Assembly: GCF_003402415.2 (NCBI RefSeq)
Contig: NZ_AP036014.1
Location: forward strand, 806,001-870,000
Reading direction: 5' to 3'
Length of the DNA stretch: 64,000 bases
Origin: Cupidesulfovibrio sp000226255
GTDB lineage: Bacteria > Desulfobacterota > Desulfovibrionia > Desulfovibrionales > Desulfovibrionaceae
This document shows positions 56,090-64,000 of the stretch, piece after piece (positions within the stretch are counted from its first letter, which is position 1; the number at the start of each line of letters is the position of its first letter). The notes beneath the pieces are model-generated. The model worked only from the letters and a program-made list of their open reading frames with translations, made no database searches and was not told the DNA's origin. The translations under genes were made by a program, and so were the position numbers.

Positions 56090-56143
56090 GGCACGAACGA
56101 GAAAAATACTCGAACGTGCTTGACTGATTTTCTCGTTTGTGCC
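56090..56143. promoter_or_regulatory. Immunity operators between repressor and early genes
   Basis: GGCACGAACGAGAAAA (56090-56105) is mirrored by TTTTCTCGTTTGTGCC (56128-56143), 15 of 16 matching; between them is CTCGAACGTGC (56109-56119). All fit a half-site CTCGnnCGTGCC. TTGACT at 56120-56125 is a candidate rightward -35. Confidence 0.65.
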
Positions 56144-56299
56144 AATTCTGGAGGCACGGACGGGGTAACAAGTTCACCTGACATGAGCACTGTACCCCGC
56201 CCCACCAAGACGGGTCAACGTCGCTAGCCGGAACTGTTCGGACAGAACTCCGGGCAGGACGGCACCACTTCGGACGGTGTGACCAAGGGGAATGGGACG

Positions 56300-56764
56300 G
56301 TGAAAACGCCTCTGCAACTCTCCCTCTTCGAGGAAGCCAACAGCCGCACCATGCAGGTGGCTGGGTTTGTTTCCGCCATCAAGGCCGCCATGTTCCGCGC
56401 GGCCCGCGATAGCGCCATGTCGAGAGAGCAGATCACGGACCGCATGAACGACGTCGCGCTTGCCGCTGGCGTGCGCATGACGCAGGGCCGTGCCCGCACC
56501 ATCTCCCAAGACACCTTGGACAAGTGGCTGTCCGCAGACGACCGCGAGCATGTGCCCTCCATGCTCGCGGTGCATGTGTTCTGCGCGGCCCTTGGCAGCA
56601 TCGCACCCTTGCGGGTGTGGCTGTCCTCATTCGGGTGCGACGTGATGACCCCGGCAGATCGGAAGCTGCGCGACTACGGGCAGGCCTGCATCGAGGGCAA
56701 GGTGCGGGCCAAGTCCAAACGGCGGCTGGAAGATGAACTGTTGGACCAGGAGGCTTTACGATGA
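56300..56764 (+). CDS. First early gene, unknown
   Basis: 154 residues from GTG 56300 with AAGGGG nine bases upstream; GTG 56279 would add seven. MKTPLQLSLFEEANSRTMQVAG is followed by a helical stretch SREQITDRMNDVALAAGVRMTQGRARTISQDTLDKWL, possibly DNA-binding. It is the first product of the rightward early operon. No confident family. Confidence 0.7.
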   Translation: MKTPLQLSLFEEANSRTMQVAGFVSAIKAAMFRAARDSAMSREQITDRMNDVALAAGVRMTQGRARTISQDTLDKWLSADDREHVPSMLAVHVFCAALGSIAPLRVWLSSFGCDVMTPADRKLRDYGQACIEGKVRAKSKRRLEDELLDQEALR

Positions 56765-57099
56765 TCACCCAATCCGGCCTGGGCAAAGACCGCGATCCGT
56801 GGGCGCTGCGCAAGTTCCTTGCGGAGACGGGGCGCAGCATGGCCGACGTGGCGCGGGCCGTGAACACGCCGCGTCACAAGGTGACCGGCACGGTGCGCGG
56901 GGTGGAAAACCACCGGCGCACGCTGGCCCACCTGCTGGCGCTGGGGTGCCCGCCCGAGGCGCTGTTTCCCCTGCTGTACCGCGACCCGGAGACACACCGG
57001 GCCACGGCCGAACGCCTGTTCGATGAACTGCGCGAGGCGGGCGCTCCGGAATCCGCGCTGCGCATACCCGTGCGCTCCGCGCACCGGAGGGCCGCCTGA
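56761..57099 (+). CDS. Helix-turn-helix early protein, Ner-like candidate
   Basis: 112 residues, overlapping the previous gene by four bases. ALRKFLAETGRSMADVARAVNTPRHKVTGTVRGVENHRRTLAHLLALGCP looks like a Cro/Ner-type helix-turn-helix. In Mu, Ner is the early negative regulator next to the repressor. The rest is unassigned. Confidence 0.6.
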   Translation: MITQSGLGKDRDPWALRKFLAETGRSMADVARAVNTPRHKVTGTVRGVENHRRTLAHLLALGCPPEALFPLLYRDPETHRATAERLFDELREAGAPESALRIPVRSAHRRAA

Positions 57100-57314
57100 T
57101 GGAAACCCGCACTGACCACACCACCCCGTGTGCGCCCGGTCATGCCGTCCACGGCATGGAGCCGATGCGCCTGTACACCTGCCCCTCGTTCACCCCCGGC
57201 CACGTGATGATCCGCGTGCGCGGTGTGGCGGGTGAGGTGACCGTGTTCGCCCCGCGCGACAGCAGGGGCAACGCCCTGCGCGCCGCCCTGCAACTGGCCG
57301 GGGGTGCGGCATGA
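57099..57314 (+). CDS. Small early protein, unknown
   Basis: 71 residues, start overlapping the previous stop (TGATG). The central part LYTCPSFTPGHVMIRVRGVAGEVTVFAPRDS looks like a small beta-fold. Unrecognised; kept because of tight coupling in the operon. Confidence 0.6.
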   Translation: METRTDHTTPCAPGHAVHGMEPMRLYTCPSFTPGHVMIRVRGVAGEVTVFAPRDSRGNALRAALQLAGGAA

Positions 57315-57610
57315 GCACCTTCTGCGTCATCGACGCCAGCCGCACCCGCCAGACCGGCTTGGCCGTGATGGTGTCGCGGCGGTCGCACTGGACCATGGAC
57401 GTGGACGATGCCGCCCGCATGGGCCTGTCCGAGGCCAACACGCTGTGCGCCCGGCTGCACACCGACACCCGTGTGGTGGGGGCCGACGCCCTGCATGCCG
57501 CCGCCGTGCGCATGGTGCCCGTGGGCACGCACGCCGTGGCCGACCTGGGCCACCTGCTGGCCGACGCCGAGGCCGTCATCATCGACGTGGATGCGAGGGT
57601 AGCAGCATGA
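57311..57610 (+). CDS. Early phage protein, unknown
   Basis: 99 residues, ATGA overlaps at both ends. Alternating hydrophobic strands (STFCVIDASRTRQTGLAVMVSRR.., EAVIIDVDARVAA) suggest a small alpha/beta protein. Unrecognised. Confidence 0.6.
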   Translation: MSTFCVIDASRTRQTGLAVMVSRRSHWTMDVDDAARMGLSEANTLCARLHTDTRVVGADALHAAAVRMVPVGTHAVADLGHLLADAEAVIIDVDARVAA

Positions 57611-58092
57611 CAAGCATCGTCCTGATCGGCGGCCTCGACCGCCTGCACGGCAAGTACCGCGATGTCGCCGCCGAACGCGGCGTGGACCTGCGCTGCTACA
57701 CCGGCCGCGAGGCCGACCTTGCCTCCCGCGTGGGATCGGCCACCGCCGTACTGGTGGTCACCAGCGTCATCAGCCATCGCGCCGTCAACATCGCCAAGGC
57801 GCGGGTGGATACCCCCATCATCCGCCTTCGCGGCGCGGGCGTGGGGCACGTGCGCCGGGGCATCGGCACGGCCTTGCAGCAGTTGTCCGCGCTTGTCTGC
57901 CTGCTGCTGGTGCTTACCGGCTGCGCGCCGGACGCCCCCAACCAGCCCGACACCCCCGCCACCGTCACCCGCCTGTGCGAGGGCGGAATCCAGCACGTGG
58001 CCGTGCGGATAGGCTCCGCCTCGGCCCTGGTCCCCGTCCGTCTGGCGGACGGCACCCCGCAACCCTGTCCGGCCCTGTGCGCCGCGCGCTAG
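57607..58092 (+). CDS. DUF2325-like protein with C-terminal lipoprotein-like segment
   Basis: 161 residues. Residues 1-90 (SIVLIGGLDRLHGKYRDVAAERGVDLRCYTGREADL.., AVLVVTSVISHRAVNIAKAR) match the DUF2325 fold. From residue 95 the frame reads TALQQLSALVCLLLVLTGCAPDAP, a good lipoprotein signal with LTGC lipobox, followed by a ~60-residue exported-type domain with three Cys. Either a true fusion, or an internal start gives a separate lipoprotein. Confidence 0.65.
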   Translation: MTSIVLIGGLDRLHGKYRDVAAERGVDLRCYTGREADLASRVGSATAVLVVTSVISHRAVNIAKARVDTPIIRLRGAGVGHVRRGIGTALQQLSALVCLLLVLTGCAPDAPNQPDTPATVTRLCEGGIQHVAVRIGSASALVPVRLADGTPQPCPALCAAR

Positions 58093-58101
58093 GAGCGCCC
58101 C

Positions 58102-58536
58102 ATGGAAATGAGCCTCTGTGATGAACTGACGGAGATCATGTACGACGCCGACCTTGAACTGCGGGAGGCGTTGCCCTTGGGGCTGTTCCAGAACGCCCCG
58201 GAAGCGCTGGTGGACCTCTGCCATGAGCAGGAGCCGGAAGAGCTTTGCAGCCTGTTCGCCCTGCCGGAACTGGCCGAGGGGGTGTCCACCAGTCTTCTGC
58301 CCGACATCATCATCGGCAGCCGTTCCGGCCTGCTGCTGACCTTCCACCTTGGCATCCCCGAGGACATCGCGTTCGACGCGGATGGCGAGGTCGAATCCTA
58401 TGGGACAGGCTGCTGCTCTTGGGTCATTCGCGTCTACGCGGACACCATGACCGACGGCGTGGCCCTTGCGCTGCGCGAGGCGGGCAAGCTGCTGGACGGG
58501 GCCTTTGATCGCGCCCGCAAGGAACAGGGGGCCTAG
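58102..58536 (+). CDS. Early phage protein, unknown, acidic
   Basis: 144 residues, very acidic and Leu-rich (MSLCDELTEIMYDADLELREAL..). A GTGCCSW element sits near the middle. GGAGCGCCCC precedes the ATG. Unrecognised. Confidence 0.6.
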   Translation: MEMSLCDELTEIMYDADLELREALPLGLFQNAPEALVDLCHEQEPEELCSLFALPELAEGVSTSLLPDIIIGSRSGLLLTFHLGIPEDIAFDADGEVESYGTGCCSWVIRVYADTMTDGVALALREAGKLLDGAFDRARKEQGA

Positions 58537-58538
58537 CC

Positions 58539-58739
58539 ATGGCCGCCGACATCAAGACCTTCATCGCCGACGTGGACCGCATGCGCCAGTTGCAGCGCAC
58601 CTACTTCCGCACCCGCGACCTTTCCGACCTGGACGCAGCACGCACGGCGGAGCGGCTTGTGGACGCCCAACTCGAACAGCTGACCGGGCGTCGCCAGCCG
58701 ACCCTGCCGGGCATGGGAGGCCGCCATGGAAACGCCTAG
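58539..58739 (+). CDS. Small early protein, 66 aa, helical
   Basis: It begins two bases after the preceding stop. It is predicted as two helices (KTFIADVDRMRQLQRTYFRTRDLSDLDAARTAERLVDAQLEQL). Short C-terminal tail overlaps the next gene by 14 bp. Unrecognised. Confidence 0.6.
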   Translation: MAADIKTFIADVDRMRQLQRTYFRTRDLSDLDAARTAERLVDAQLEQLTGRRQPTLPGMGGRHGNA

Positions 58740-59544
58740 CCCCTACGGCCACGACGAGCACATGGAAAAATACAGGGCCGACCGCGAAGCCCGCGAACAG
58801 GCCGAGCGCGACAGGCTGGCCGCTGCCCTTGGCAAGGATTGGAACCCCGTCCGCCCTGCGGATGTCCGCGCGTGGGAGGTGGTCGAGCCGCCCCGCTTCA
58901 AAAAGGACTACGTAGGTTCGTTCGTCCGCGTTCTGGACGTGCCCCGCCACCAGTACGGCGGCAACGCGCACGACGCGGTACCGGACAACGCCGTCATGCA
59001 GATTCGCACGCGCGTCACGGGGTACAGCAGCAGTGGCAAGGTGGTCCTAAACTGCGACTGGCACTGCCCCTGCTGTGGGCGGTCCCACGAAAAGATCATC
59101 GACGAATCCGCCATCGCCGAGGGCAAGGTGCACTTCCTCTCCCCCGGCGTGGAATCCAGCGGCCTGCGCGTGGCCTTCTATCTCGCGGCACCCTACACGC
59201 ACGACGATCCGGCCATCCGCCAGCAGCGCTGGCTGGACGCCACCCGCGCCGCCGTGTGGTTGCGCCAGCAGGGGCACATGGTGCTCTCGCCCATTTCCAT
59301 GGGCCATCCCATGGCCGTCATGGGCGTGGATGGTGATTGGCAGGCGTGGCAGGACACGTGCCTTGCCATGCTGGAAGCCTGCGCCTCCATGGCCATCCTG
59401 CAAACGCCCGGATGGGAACAGTCTGTCGGCATCGCGAAAGAAGCCGACCACGCCCACAAGATCGGCATGCCGTTGTGGCGGCTGGCACCCACGGATGATG
59501 GCCAGTACCGGCTTGAAGCCGCTGGCAAGGCGCGGTGGTGGTAG
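58726..59544 (+). CDS. DUF1937-like protein with N-terminal Cys cluster
   Basis: 272 residues. The middle has a CxWHCPCCGRSHEK zinc-ribbon-like motif. The C-terminal ~120 residues (AFYLAAPYTHDD..RWLDATRAAVWLRQQGHMVLSPISMGHPMA.., MLEACASMAILQTPGWEQSVGIAKEADHA) match DUF1937, related to nucleoside 2-deoxyribosyltransferases. It might alter nucleotides during phage replication. Function not established. Confidence 0.72.
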   Translation: METPSPYGHDEHMEKYRADREAREQAERDRLAAALGKDWNPVRPADVRAWEVVEPPRFKKDYVGSFVRVLDVPRHQYGGNAHDAVPDNAVMQIRTRVTGYSSSGKVVLNCDWHCPCCGRSHEKIIDESAIAEGKVHFLSPGVESSGLRVAFYLAAPYTHDDPAIRQQRWLDATRAAVWLRQQGHMVLSPISMGHPMAVMGVDGDWQAWQDTCLAMLEACASMAILQTPGWEQSVGIAKEADHAHKIGMPLWRLAPTDDGQYRLEAAGKARWW

Positions 59545-59546
59545 CC

Positions 59547-59948
59547 ATGAGCGAACCTCTCCACCTCGCCCCCATTCCTGGGTTTGACGGCTACCAGGTG
59601 ACGCAGGACGGCACGGTCACCGGCCCACGCGGGCGGGCGCTCAAGCCCAACCGCAGCGGATACGTGGGCATCTACCGCGACGGCAAGCAGATATGGACGC
59701 CCGCCTCCGAGTTGGTGGCCCTGGCATGGGGTACGCCCGCGAAAAGCGCCGCGCCGCAACCGGAAGCCGACGCGGCCCTGCTGGCGGAACTGGACCTGCT
59801 GCGCGAGGCCGTCGCCACCCTGGAAGCCGACCTGTCCACGGTCACCCGGCAGCGGGACAAGGCCCTGCGCCAGCGAGACGCGCTGGCCGCCACCCGCCTG
59901 ATCGAGGTGGCGCAGCCCACGTCAAGGACGCGGAGGGTGCGCCAATGA
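59547..59948 (+). CDS. NUMOD4-like early protein with coiled coil
   Basis: 133 residues from ATG 59547. APIPGFDGYQVTQDGTVTGPRGRALKPNRSGYVGIYRDGKQIWTPASELVALAWG resembles the NUMOD4 module of HNH homing proteins, but no HNH motif follows; instead a coiled coil (LLREAVATLEADLSTVTRQRDKALRQRDAL). Perhaps a remnant or regulator. Confidence 0.6.
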   Translation: MSEPLHLAPIPGFDGYQVTQDGTVTGPRGRALKPNRSGYVGIYRDGKQIWTPASELVALAWGTPAKSAAPQPEADAALLAELDLLREAVATLEADLSTVTRQRDKALRQRDALAATRLIEVAQPTSRTRRVRQ

Positions 59949-60271
59949 CCACGCAAACCACCGCCAACGCCGCCACCCGGCGCTGCCTGCGCATCGTGGA
60001 AATCCTTGCCGGGCGCGTGCTGGACGGCTTGTCCAACAAGGAACTGGCCGACGCCCTGGGCGCGCCGCCCCCCACCATTTCGCGCGACCTCGCCGTGCTG
60101 GCCGACATCGGCTGGGTGCAGCGTCTGGAAAGCGGCCGGTGGTCCCTGTCGGCCAAGCCGTTGCAGATCGCCCAAGCCTACTCGAACCACGTGGAGCGCA
60201 CCACGCTCCGCATTTCCGAACTGAATCAGCGCATCGTGGCCGGTGCGCTCGCCCTCGGCGGCAACCAATAA
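59945..60271 (+). CDS. IclR-type winged-helix protein
   Basis: 108 residues. RRCLRIVEILAGRVLDGLSNKELADALGAPPPTISRDLAVLADIGWVQRLESGRWSLS is the IclR-like winged helix without the effector-binding domain. The start overlaps the previous stop (ATGA). Small wHTH proteins of this type precede transposase genes in many Mu-like phages. Confidence 0.78.
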   Translation: MTTQTTANAATRRCLRIVEILAGRVLDGLSNKELADALGAPPPTISRDLAVLADIGWVQRLESGRWSLSAKPLQIAQAYSNHVERTTLRISELNQRIVAGALALGGNQ

Positions 60272-60281
60272 GGAGCACGAC

Positions 60282-61319
60282 ATGATGACGCCCGAATCCA
60301 TGACCGACGCCCTCAACGACGCAGCAGCCCCCAGCGCCCGGCGCGGCCGCCCGTCCACGGCAACCACCCCGGTGGAGCCGCTGCCCGACCTTCCCGGCGC
60401 GGTCACCGCATCCATCGAAGCCACCCGCACGGTGGCCACCACGCTGGCCGAGGCTGTCACCGCGCAGCAGGTGGAGGTGTCCGACATCATGGGCCGACTG
60501 CGTGCGTTCGACTACATGCACCAGTTTACCGGCCTCGCCCGCCTGAAGTTCCTCGCCGAGCTTAAAGAATCCAAGGCATACCGGGGACAGAAGGCCGTGA
60601 CGCCTAAGGGCGAACTGGTGGAAATGACCAGTTTCGAGGACGTGTGCGCCGTTTTGGGAATCAGCGTGTCCAAGGCGAAGGAAGACCTTCAGAACCTTGC
60701 CATATTCGGCGAGGAGTTTCTGGAAGCCTCCCAGCGCCTGGGCCTCGGCTATCGCCAACTGCGCCAACTGCGGGCGCTGCCCGAAGACACGCGCCAACTG
60801 GTCATCGAGGGCGAAGAGGTGCGGTCAAACGATCCCGAAGCGCTGAAAGACCTTCTGGAAGACCTCGCCGCCCGCAACGCCACCGTCCGCAAGGAAAAGG
60901 AAGACCTGGCCGCAGACCTTGCCGCCCGCGACAAGGTGTTGGCCACCAAGAACAAGGCGTTGGACGAGGCGCAGACGGAGCTTGCCAAGCTCACCAGCCT
61001 GCCCCCGGACCAACGGGTGGTGCTGGAAATGGAGCGCGAAGCGAGCGCCCGCAAGGAACTGGACGCGGCGCTGCACGGTTTCATGGGCGCGGCGGTGCAG
61101 GGCTTCGCCGTCGCAAGGGCGGTGCTGGAAAACCGCGAAGCCAACGCGGCCACGTGCGCCTACATGCACGAGGCATGGAGCAACGTGTGCCTCCGGCTGG
61201 CCGATCTGCTGCACGAAAACAGCATCGACGTGGATTTCCGGCAGGTCGTGTACCCCAAGTGGCAGGGCGACGTGGACGGTAAGCGCGGTGACGCGACGGG
61301 CGACGACAGCGCCGAATAG
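60282..61319 (+). CDS. Early phage protein with coiled coil, unknown
   Basis: 345 residues from ATG 60282, AAGGAG seven bases upstream. A helix-turn-helix-like part (TSFEDVCAVLGISVSKAKEDLQNLAIFGEEFLEASQRLGLGYRQLRQLRALPEDT) is followed by a coiled coil of about 70 residues and a C-terminal helical region. It might bind DNA in replication or transposition. Immediately upstream of the transposase. Confidence 0.7.
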   Translation: MMTPESMTDALNDAAAPSARRGRPSTATTPVEPLPDLPGAVTASIEATRTVATTLAEAVTAQQVEVSDIMGRLRAFDYMHQFTGLARLKFLAELKESKAYRGQKAVTPKGELVEMTSFEDVCAVLGISVSKAKEDLQNLAIFGEEFLEASQRLGLGYRQLRQLRALPEDTRQLVIEGEEVRSNDPEALKDLLEDLAARNATVRKEKEDLAADLAARDKVLATKNKALDEAQTELAKLTSLPPDQRVVLEMEREASARKELDAALHGFMGAAVQGFAVARAVLENREANAATCAYMHEAWSNVCLRLADLLHENSIDVDFRQVVYPKWQGDVDGKRGDATGDDSAE

Positions 61320-61324
61320 GGGGG

Positions 61325-63094
61325 ATGGACATGGACGCGCCGCGCCTCGAATACCTCATGCGCCTGAAGGCCAAGCTGCACGCAACCCCCGCCGAGAGCG
61401 GTGCGCTGGTGGACGCCGCCAGCAAGGCGCTGCGGTGCAGCGTGCAGACGGTCTATCGCCAGCTGCGCGCGGTGGGCTGGGAAAGCGGGCGCAAGACCCG
61501 CGCCGACCGGGGGCGCATCAGCGTGCCAGAGGAACTGGCCCGCGATGTCGCGGGTCTGGTCAAGGTGGCTACCCGCGCGCACGGCAAGCGGACCATGACC
61601 ATCACCGGGGCCTGCGACATCCTTGGCGGCAACGGCTACGGGGTGGTCAACCCGAAAACAGGAGAGATCGCCATGCCCAACCCCACCACGGTGGCCCGCG
61701 CCATGCGCCTGCATGGGTGCCATCCGGATCAACTGGAACGCGGCAACCCCGCGCAAGAGTTGCGTAGCCTGCACCCCAACCACGTGTGGGCCATAGACGC
61801 ATCGCTGTGCGTGGTTTTCTACCTGCCGCGCGGCAAGGTCCGCGTGGTGGATGACAAGGCGCTTTACAAGAACAAGCCTGCCAACCTGGAGAAAGCCGAG
61901 CGCGACAGGGTGTGGCGCATCGTGATCGCCGACCATAACAGCGGAGCGCTGTTCTTCCGGTACGTGCTGGGCAGCGAAGACGCCATGTCCGTGTTGGATA
62001 CCCTGATACGGGCCATGGTGTACCGAGGGCCGCACGACCCCATGCACGGCGTGCCCTTGGTTCTGCTGTCCGACAAAGGTGCGGGCAACTGCTCCGGCCT
62101 GGTTACGCGCTGGCTGCGTTCGCTGGGCATCCAACACCTAACGCACATGGCGGGCAACCCGCGCGCCAAGGGACAGGTGGAGCAGGCGCAGAACCTCATT
62201 GAAACGCAGTTCGAGGGGCGGCTGTCGTGCATGCAGATCGCCGACCTCGACGCCCTCAACGCCGCCGCCGAACGGTGGCGCATCCACTACAACGCCAACG
62301 CCATTCACGGGCGGCACGGACGCACCCGCAACGAAGCGTGGCTGGCAATCCGCCAGGAACAACTGCGGGTTGCCCCGTCAGAGGAAATGCTGCGCGACCT
62401 CGTGGCCACCGAGCCGCGCGAGGTGAAGGTGACGCCAAAGATGACCGTAAGCCACGCCATCAAGGGCCAGAAGTCGCGCGACTACGACGTGCGCTACGTG
62501 GATGGCATCGTGGTGGGGCAGACGGTCAAGGTGGCGGTCAACCCGTACCGCGCCCCGGCGGTGGACGTGATCGTCACCAAGGCGGACGGCTCGGAAATCG
62601 TCACCACGGTGGAACCCATCCAGCGCGACGCGGCGGGCTTCAGGGTGGACGCACAGGTGATTGGCGAAGGGTACGCGGCTCTGCCGGATACCCGCACCGA
62701 CACGTTGCTCAAGGACATCAAGCGCGAGGCCTACGCGGCCGACACGCTGGCCGATGCCGACAAGGCCGCCAAGTCCCGCACCCCTGCCTATGCGCACCTC
62801 GACATGCTGGCCGACACGCAGGACGCGCCCACCTACATCCCGCGCCGGGGCACGGCGCTGGACGTGGACGCTGCCCGCCGCGAGGTCGCGCCCCTGTCCC
62901 ACGTCGAAGCTGCCAAGCAGCTGCGCGCCATGGTGGGCGAAAAGTGGGGGCCGGATGCCATGGCCTGGTTGCGCCAGCGTTACCCCGACGGGGTACCGCA
63001 GGACGCGCTGGAAGACATCGCGGCCCGTTTCGCAACCCCGGCCCCGGCGGCAGCCCCCGCGCCGCTGCGCCTGGTTGCCGCAGGAGGGATGTAG
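61325..63094 (+). CDS. DDE transposase (MuA-like)
   Basis: 589 residues. N-terminal helix-turn-helix (DAASKALRCSVQTVYRQLRAVG), then an integrase core with the DDE triad read as D158 (HVWAIDAS), D250 (LLSDKGAGN) and E286 (GQVEQAQ), 35 residues separating the last two. A beta-barrel like Mu-transposase C-terminal domain follows (RDYDVRYVDGIVVGQTVKVAVNPYRAP). It cuts prophage ends and joins them to target DNA. ATG 61331 is an alternative start with better spacing. Confidence 0.93.
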   Translation: MDMDAPRLEYLMRLKAKLHATPAESGALVDAASKALRCSVQTVYRQLRAVGWESGRKTRADRGRISVPEELARDVAGLVKVATRAHGKRTMTITGACDILGGNGYGVVNPKTGEIAMPNPTTVARAMRLHGCHPDQLERGNPAQELRSLHPNHVWAIDASLCVVFYLPRGKVRVVDDKALYKNKPANLEKAERDRVWRIVIADHNSGALFFRYVLGSEDAMSVLDTLIRAMVYRGPHDPMHGVPLVLLSDKGAGNCSGLVTRWLRSLGIQHLTHMAGNPRAKGQVEQAQNLIETQFEGRLSCMQIADLDALNAAAERWRIHYNANAIHGRHGRTRNEAWLAIRQEQLRVAPSEEMLRDLVATEPREVKVTPKMTVSHAIKGQKSRDYDVRYVDGIVVGQTVKVAVNPYRAPAVDVIVTKADGSEIVTTVEPIQRDAAGFRVDAQVIGEGYAALPDTRTDTLLKDIKREAYAADTLADADKAAKSRTPAYAHLDMLADTQDAPTYIPRRGTALDVDAARREVAPLSHVEAAKQLRAMVGEKWGPDAMAWLRQRYPDGVPQDALEDIAARFATPAPAAAPAPLRLVAAGGM

Positions 63095-64000
63095 ATGCGG
63101 CTGAAGCAACTGCTGGAAGGATTGGGACAGCCCCAGCGCGCAGTGGCCGACGCGGTGGGCATCAGCCCTGCCGCGCTCTCGGCCATCGTCACGCGGGGCG
63201 TGTGGCCCCGCCGCGACACCGAAGGCGTGAAGGCCCGGCTGCTGGACTGCCTGACGGATAACGGCGCGAGCAAGGCGGCGGCCCTTGCGGCCCTGAACGA
63301 AACCAAGCCGGGCAAGCCCGGCACCGAATCAATGGAGGATGACACCATGCTGATGCGCAAGCAGACCTTGACCCCCCAGGCAAAGCGGCAGTTCTCGCTG
63401 GTTAGCAATCCGTTTTCAGATGACCTGAATGGCCCCGAAGACGTGTGGCTGTCCGGCGACTTGCGCTACGTGCGCGAAACCATGCTCAGTACCGCGCGCC
63501 ATGGTGGCCTGCTGGCCGTCATCGGCGAATCCGGCAGCGGCAAGAGTACGCTCCGGAAAGACCTCGAAAACCGGGTCCAGGCGGACGGCCTGCCCATCGT
63601 GCTGATCCAGCCCTACGTGCTGGCCAGCGAGGACAACGACAAGCAGGGCAAGGCGCTGAAGTCCATCCACCTTGCGGAATCCATCCTGTACAGCGTGGCC
63701 CCGCACGCCAAGTGCATGAGCAGCCCGGAGGCCCGGTTCCGGCAGGTCCATCAGGTGCTCCGCGACAGCGCCCGTGCTGGCCAGCGCCACTGCATGATCA
63801 TTGAGGAGGCTCACTCGCTGTCGCACGCAACGCTGAAGCACCTGAAGCGGTTTCTGGAACTGGAAGACGGGTTCACCAAGCTGCTGTCCGTGATCCTCAT
63901 CGGCCAGACGGAACTGCGCACCAAGCTCGGCGAGGCGGACAGCACCGTGCGCGAGGTGGTGCAGCGCTGCGAGGTGGTGGACATCAACCCGCTGGGCAAC
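63095..64000 (+). CDS. Transposition AAA ATPase (MuB/ExeA-like), 3' part missing
   Basis: 302 codons remain open to the window edge. N-terminal helix-turn-helix (QPQRAVADAVGISPAALSAIV) as in MuB; AAA core with Walker A IGESGSGKSTL and Walker B MIIEEAHSL, then a sensor ILIGQTEL. It starts directly after the transposase stop, behind GGAGGGA. It selects target DNA and activates the transposase. Confidence 0.92.
   Translation, partial: MRLKQLLEGLGQPQRAVADAVGISPAALSAIVTRGVWPRRDTEGVKARLLDCLTDNGASKAAALAALNETKPGKPGTESMEDDTMLMRKQTLTPQAKRQFSLVSNPFSDDLNGPEDVWLSGDLRYVRETMLSTARHGGLLAVIGESGSGKSTLRKDLENRVQADGLPIVLIQPYVLASEDNDKQGKALKSIHLAESILYSVAPHAKCMSSPEARFRQVHQVLRDSARAGQRHCMIIEEAHSLSHATLKHLKRFLELEDGFTKLLSVILIGQTELRTKLGEADSTVREVVQRCEVVDINPLGN

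Larger units (their letters stand above)
29053..64000. mobile_element. Mu-like (transposable) prophage, right part cut by window edge
   Basis: About 35 kb are visible. The late genes run leftward in essentially Mu order (lysozyme to Com and methyltransferase); a repressor and rightward early genes including a DDE transposase and an AAA ATPase complete it. gpG sits between gp36 and gp37 homologues rather than after gpF as in Mu. The immunity region in the middle with divergent early genes resembles BcepMu. All expected morphogenesis genes have intact reading frames, so the prophage could be functional. The other end and the target duplication lie outside the window. Confidence 0.9.

Overview
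The window reads as the chromosome of a high-GC sulfate reducer of the Desulfovibrio/Nitratidesulfovibrio group carrying a large Mu-like prophage. The strongest host signals are an aromatic super-operon that starts with archaeal-type shikimate enzymes and runs into trpEG, which is the arrangement known from Desulfovibrio, and dispersed G-rich intergenic hairpins. The species assignment is inference from gene content and base composition.

Layout. From 1 to 5.7 kb is a leftward surface-polysaccharide cluster, visibly poorer in G+C than the rest: a cut-off NeuC-like epimerase, a NeuB-like synthase, a 4,6-dehydratase and three glycosyltransferases. From 6.0 to 19.8 kb are chromosomal genes: tRNA-Leu(CAG), ribF, a CLC chloride transporter, a TrmN6-like methyltransferase, a PHP/endonuclease Q-like plus UvrD helicase fusion, a CbiR-like TIM-barrel protein, a DHH phosphoesterase, an EAL phosphodiesterase and several small proteins. 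From 20.1 to 28.8 kb is the rightward aromatic operon: ADH synthase, 3-dehydroquinate synthase II, pheA, aroA, tyrA, trpE, trpG. Two transcription-attenuation devices are visible in it. The first is a 34-codon leader peptide holding eight aromatic codons in a nine-codon run, followed by mutually exclusive antiterminator and terminator hairpins. The second lies between tyrA and trpE, where a strong terminator follows three consecutive Trp codons at the very end of tyrA.

From about 29.05 kb to beyond 64 kb is the prophage, entering immediately downstream of trpG, where the rest of a trp operon would be expected. Late genes run leftward from 54.0 to 29.1 kb in nearly Mu order: lysozyme, membrane protein, overlapping spanins, terminase, portal, gpF, protease with nested scaffold, capsid, sheath and tube, frameshifted tail chaperone, tape measure, baseplate, fibre, a phospholipase A2-like protein, Com and a DNA methyltransferase. 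A LexA/CI-type repressor at 55.4-56.1 kb separates them from rightward early genes ending in a DDE transposase and an AAA ATPase cut by the window edge. This divergent layout resembles BcepMu more than Mu.

Regulatory reading of the phage. Three related operator half-sites lie between repressor and early genes. A shared 13-bp element followed by a GC-rich hairpin precedes both late units that have a visible upstream gap. A nuclease gene beside the repressor is bracketed by imperfect direct repeats that include a 13-codon remnant of the repressor's own 3' end, which looks like a recent cargo-gene insertion. No CRISPR array, rRNA or insertion sequence was seen.
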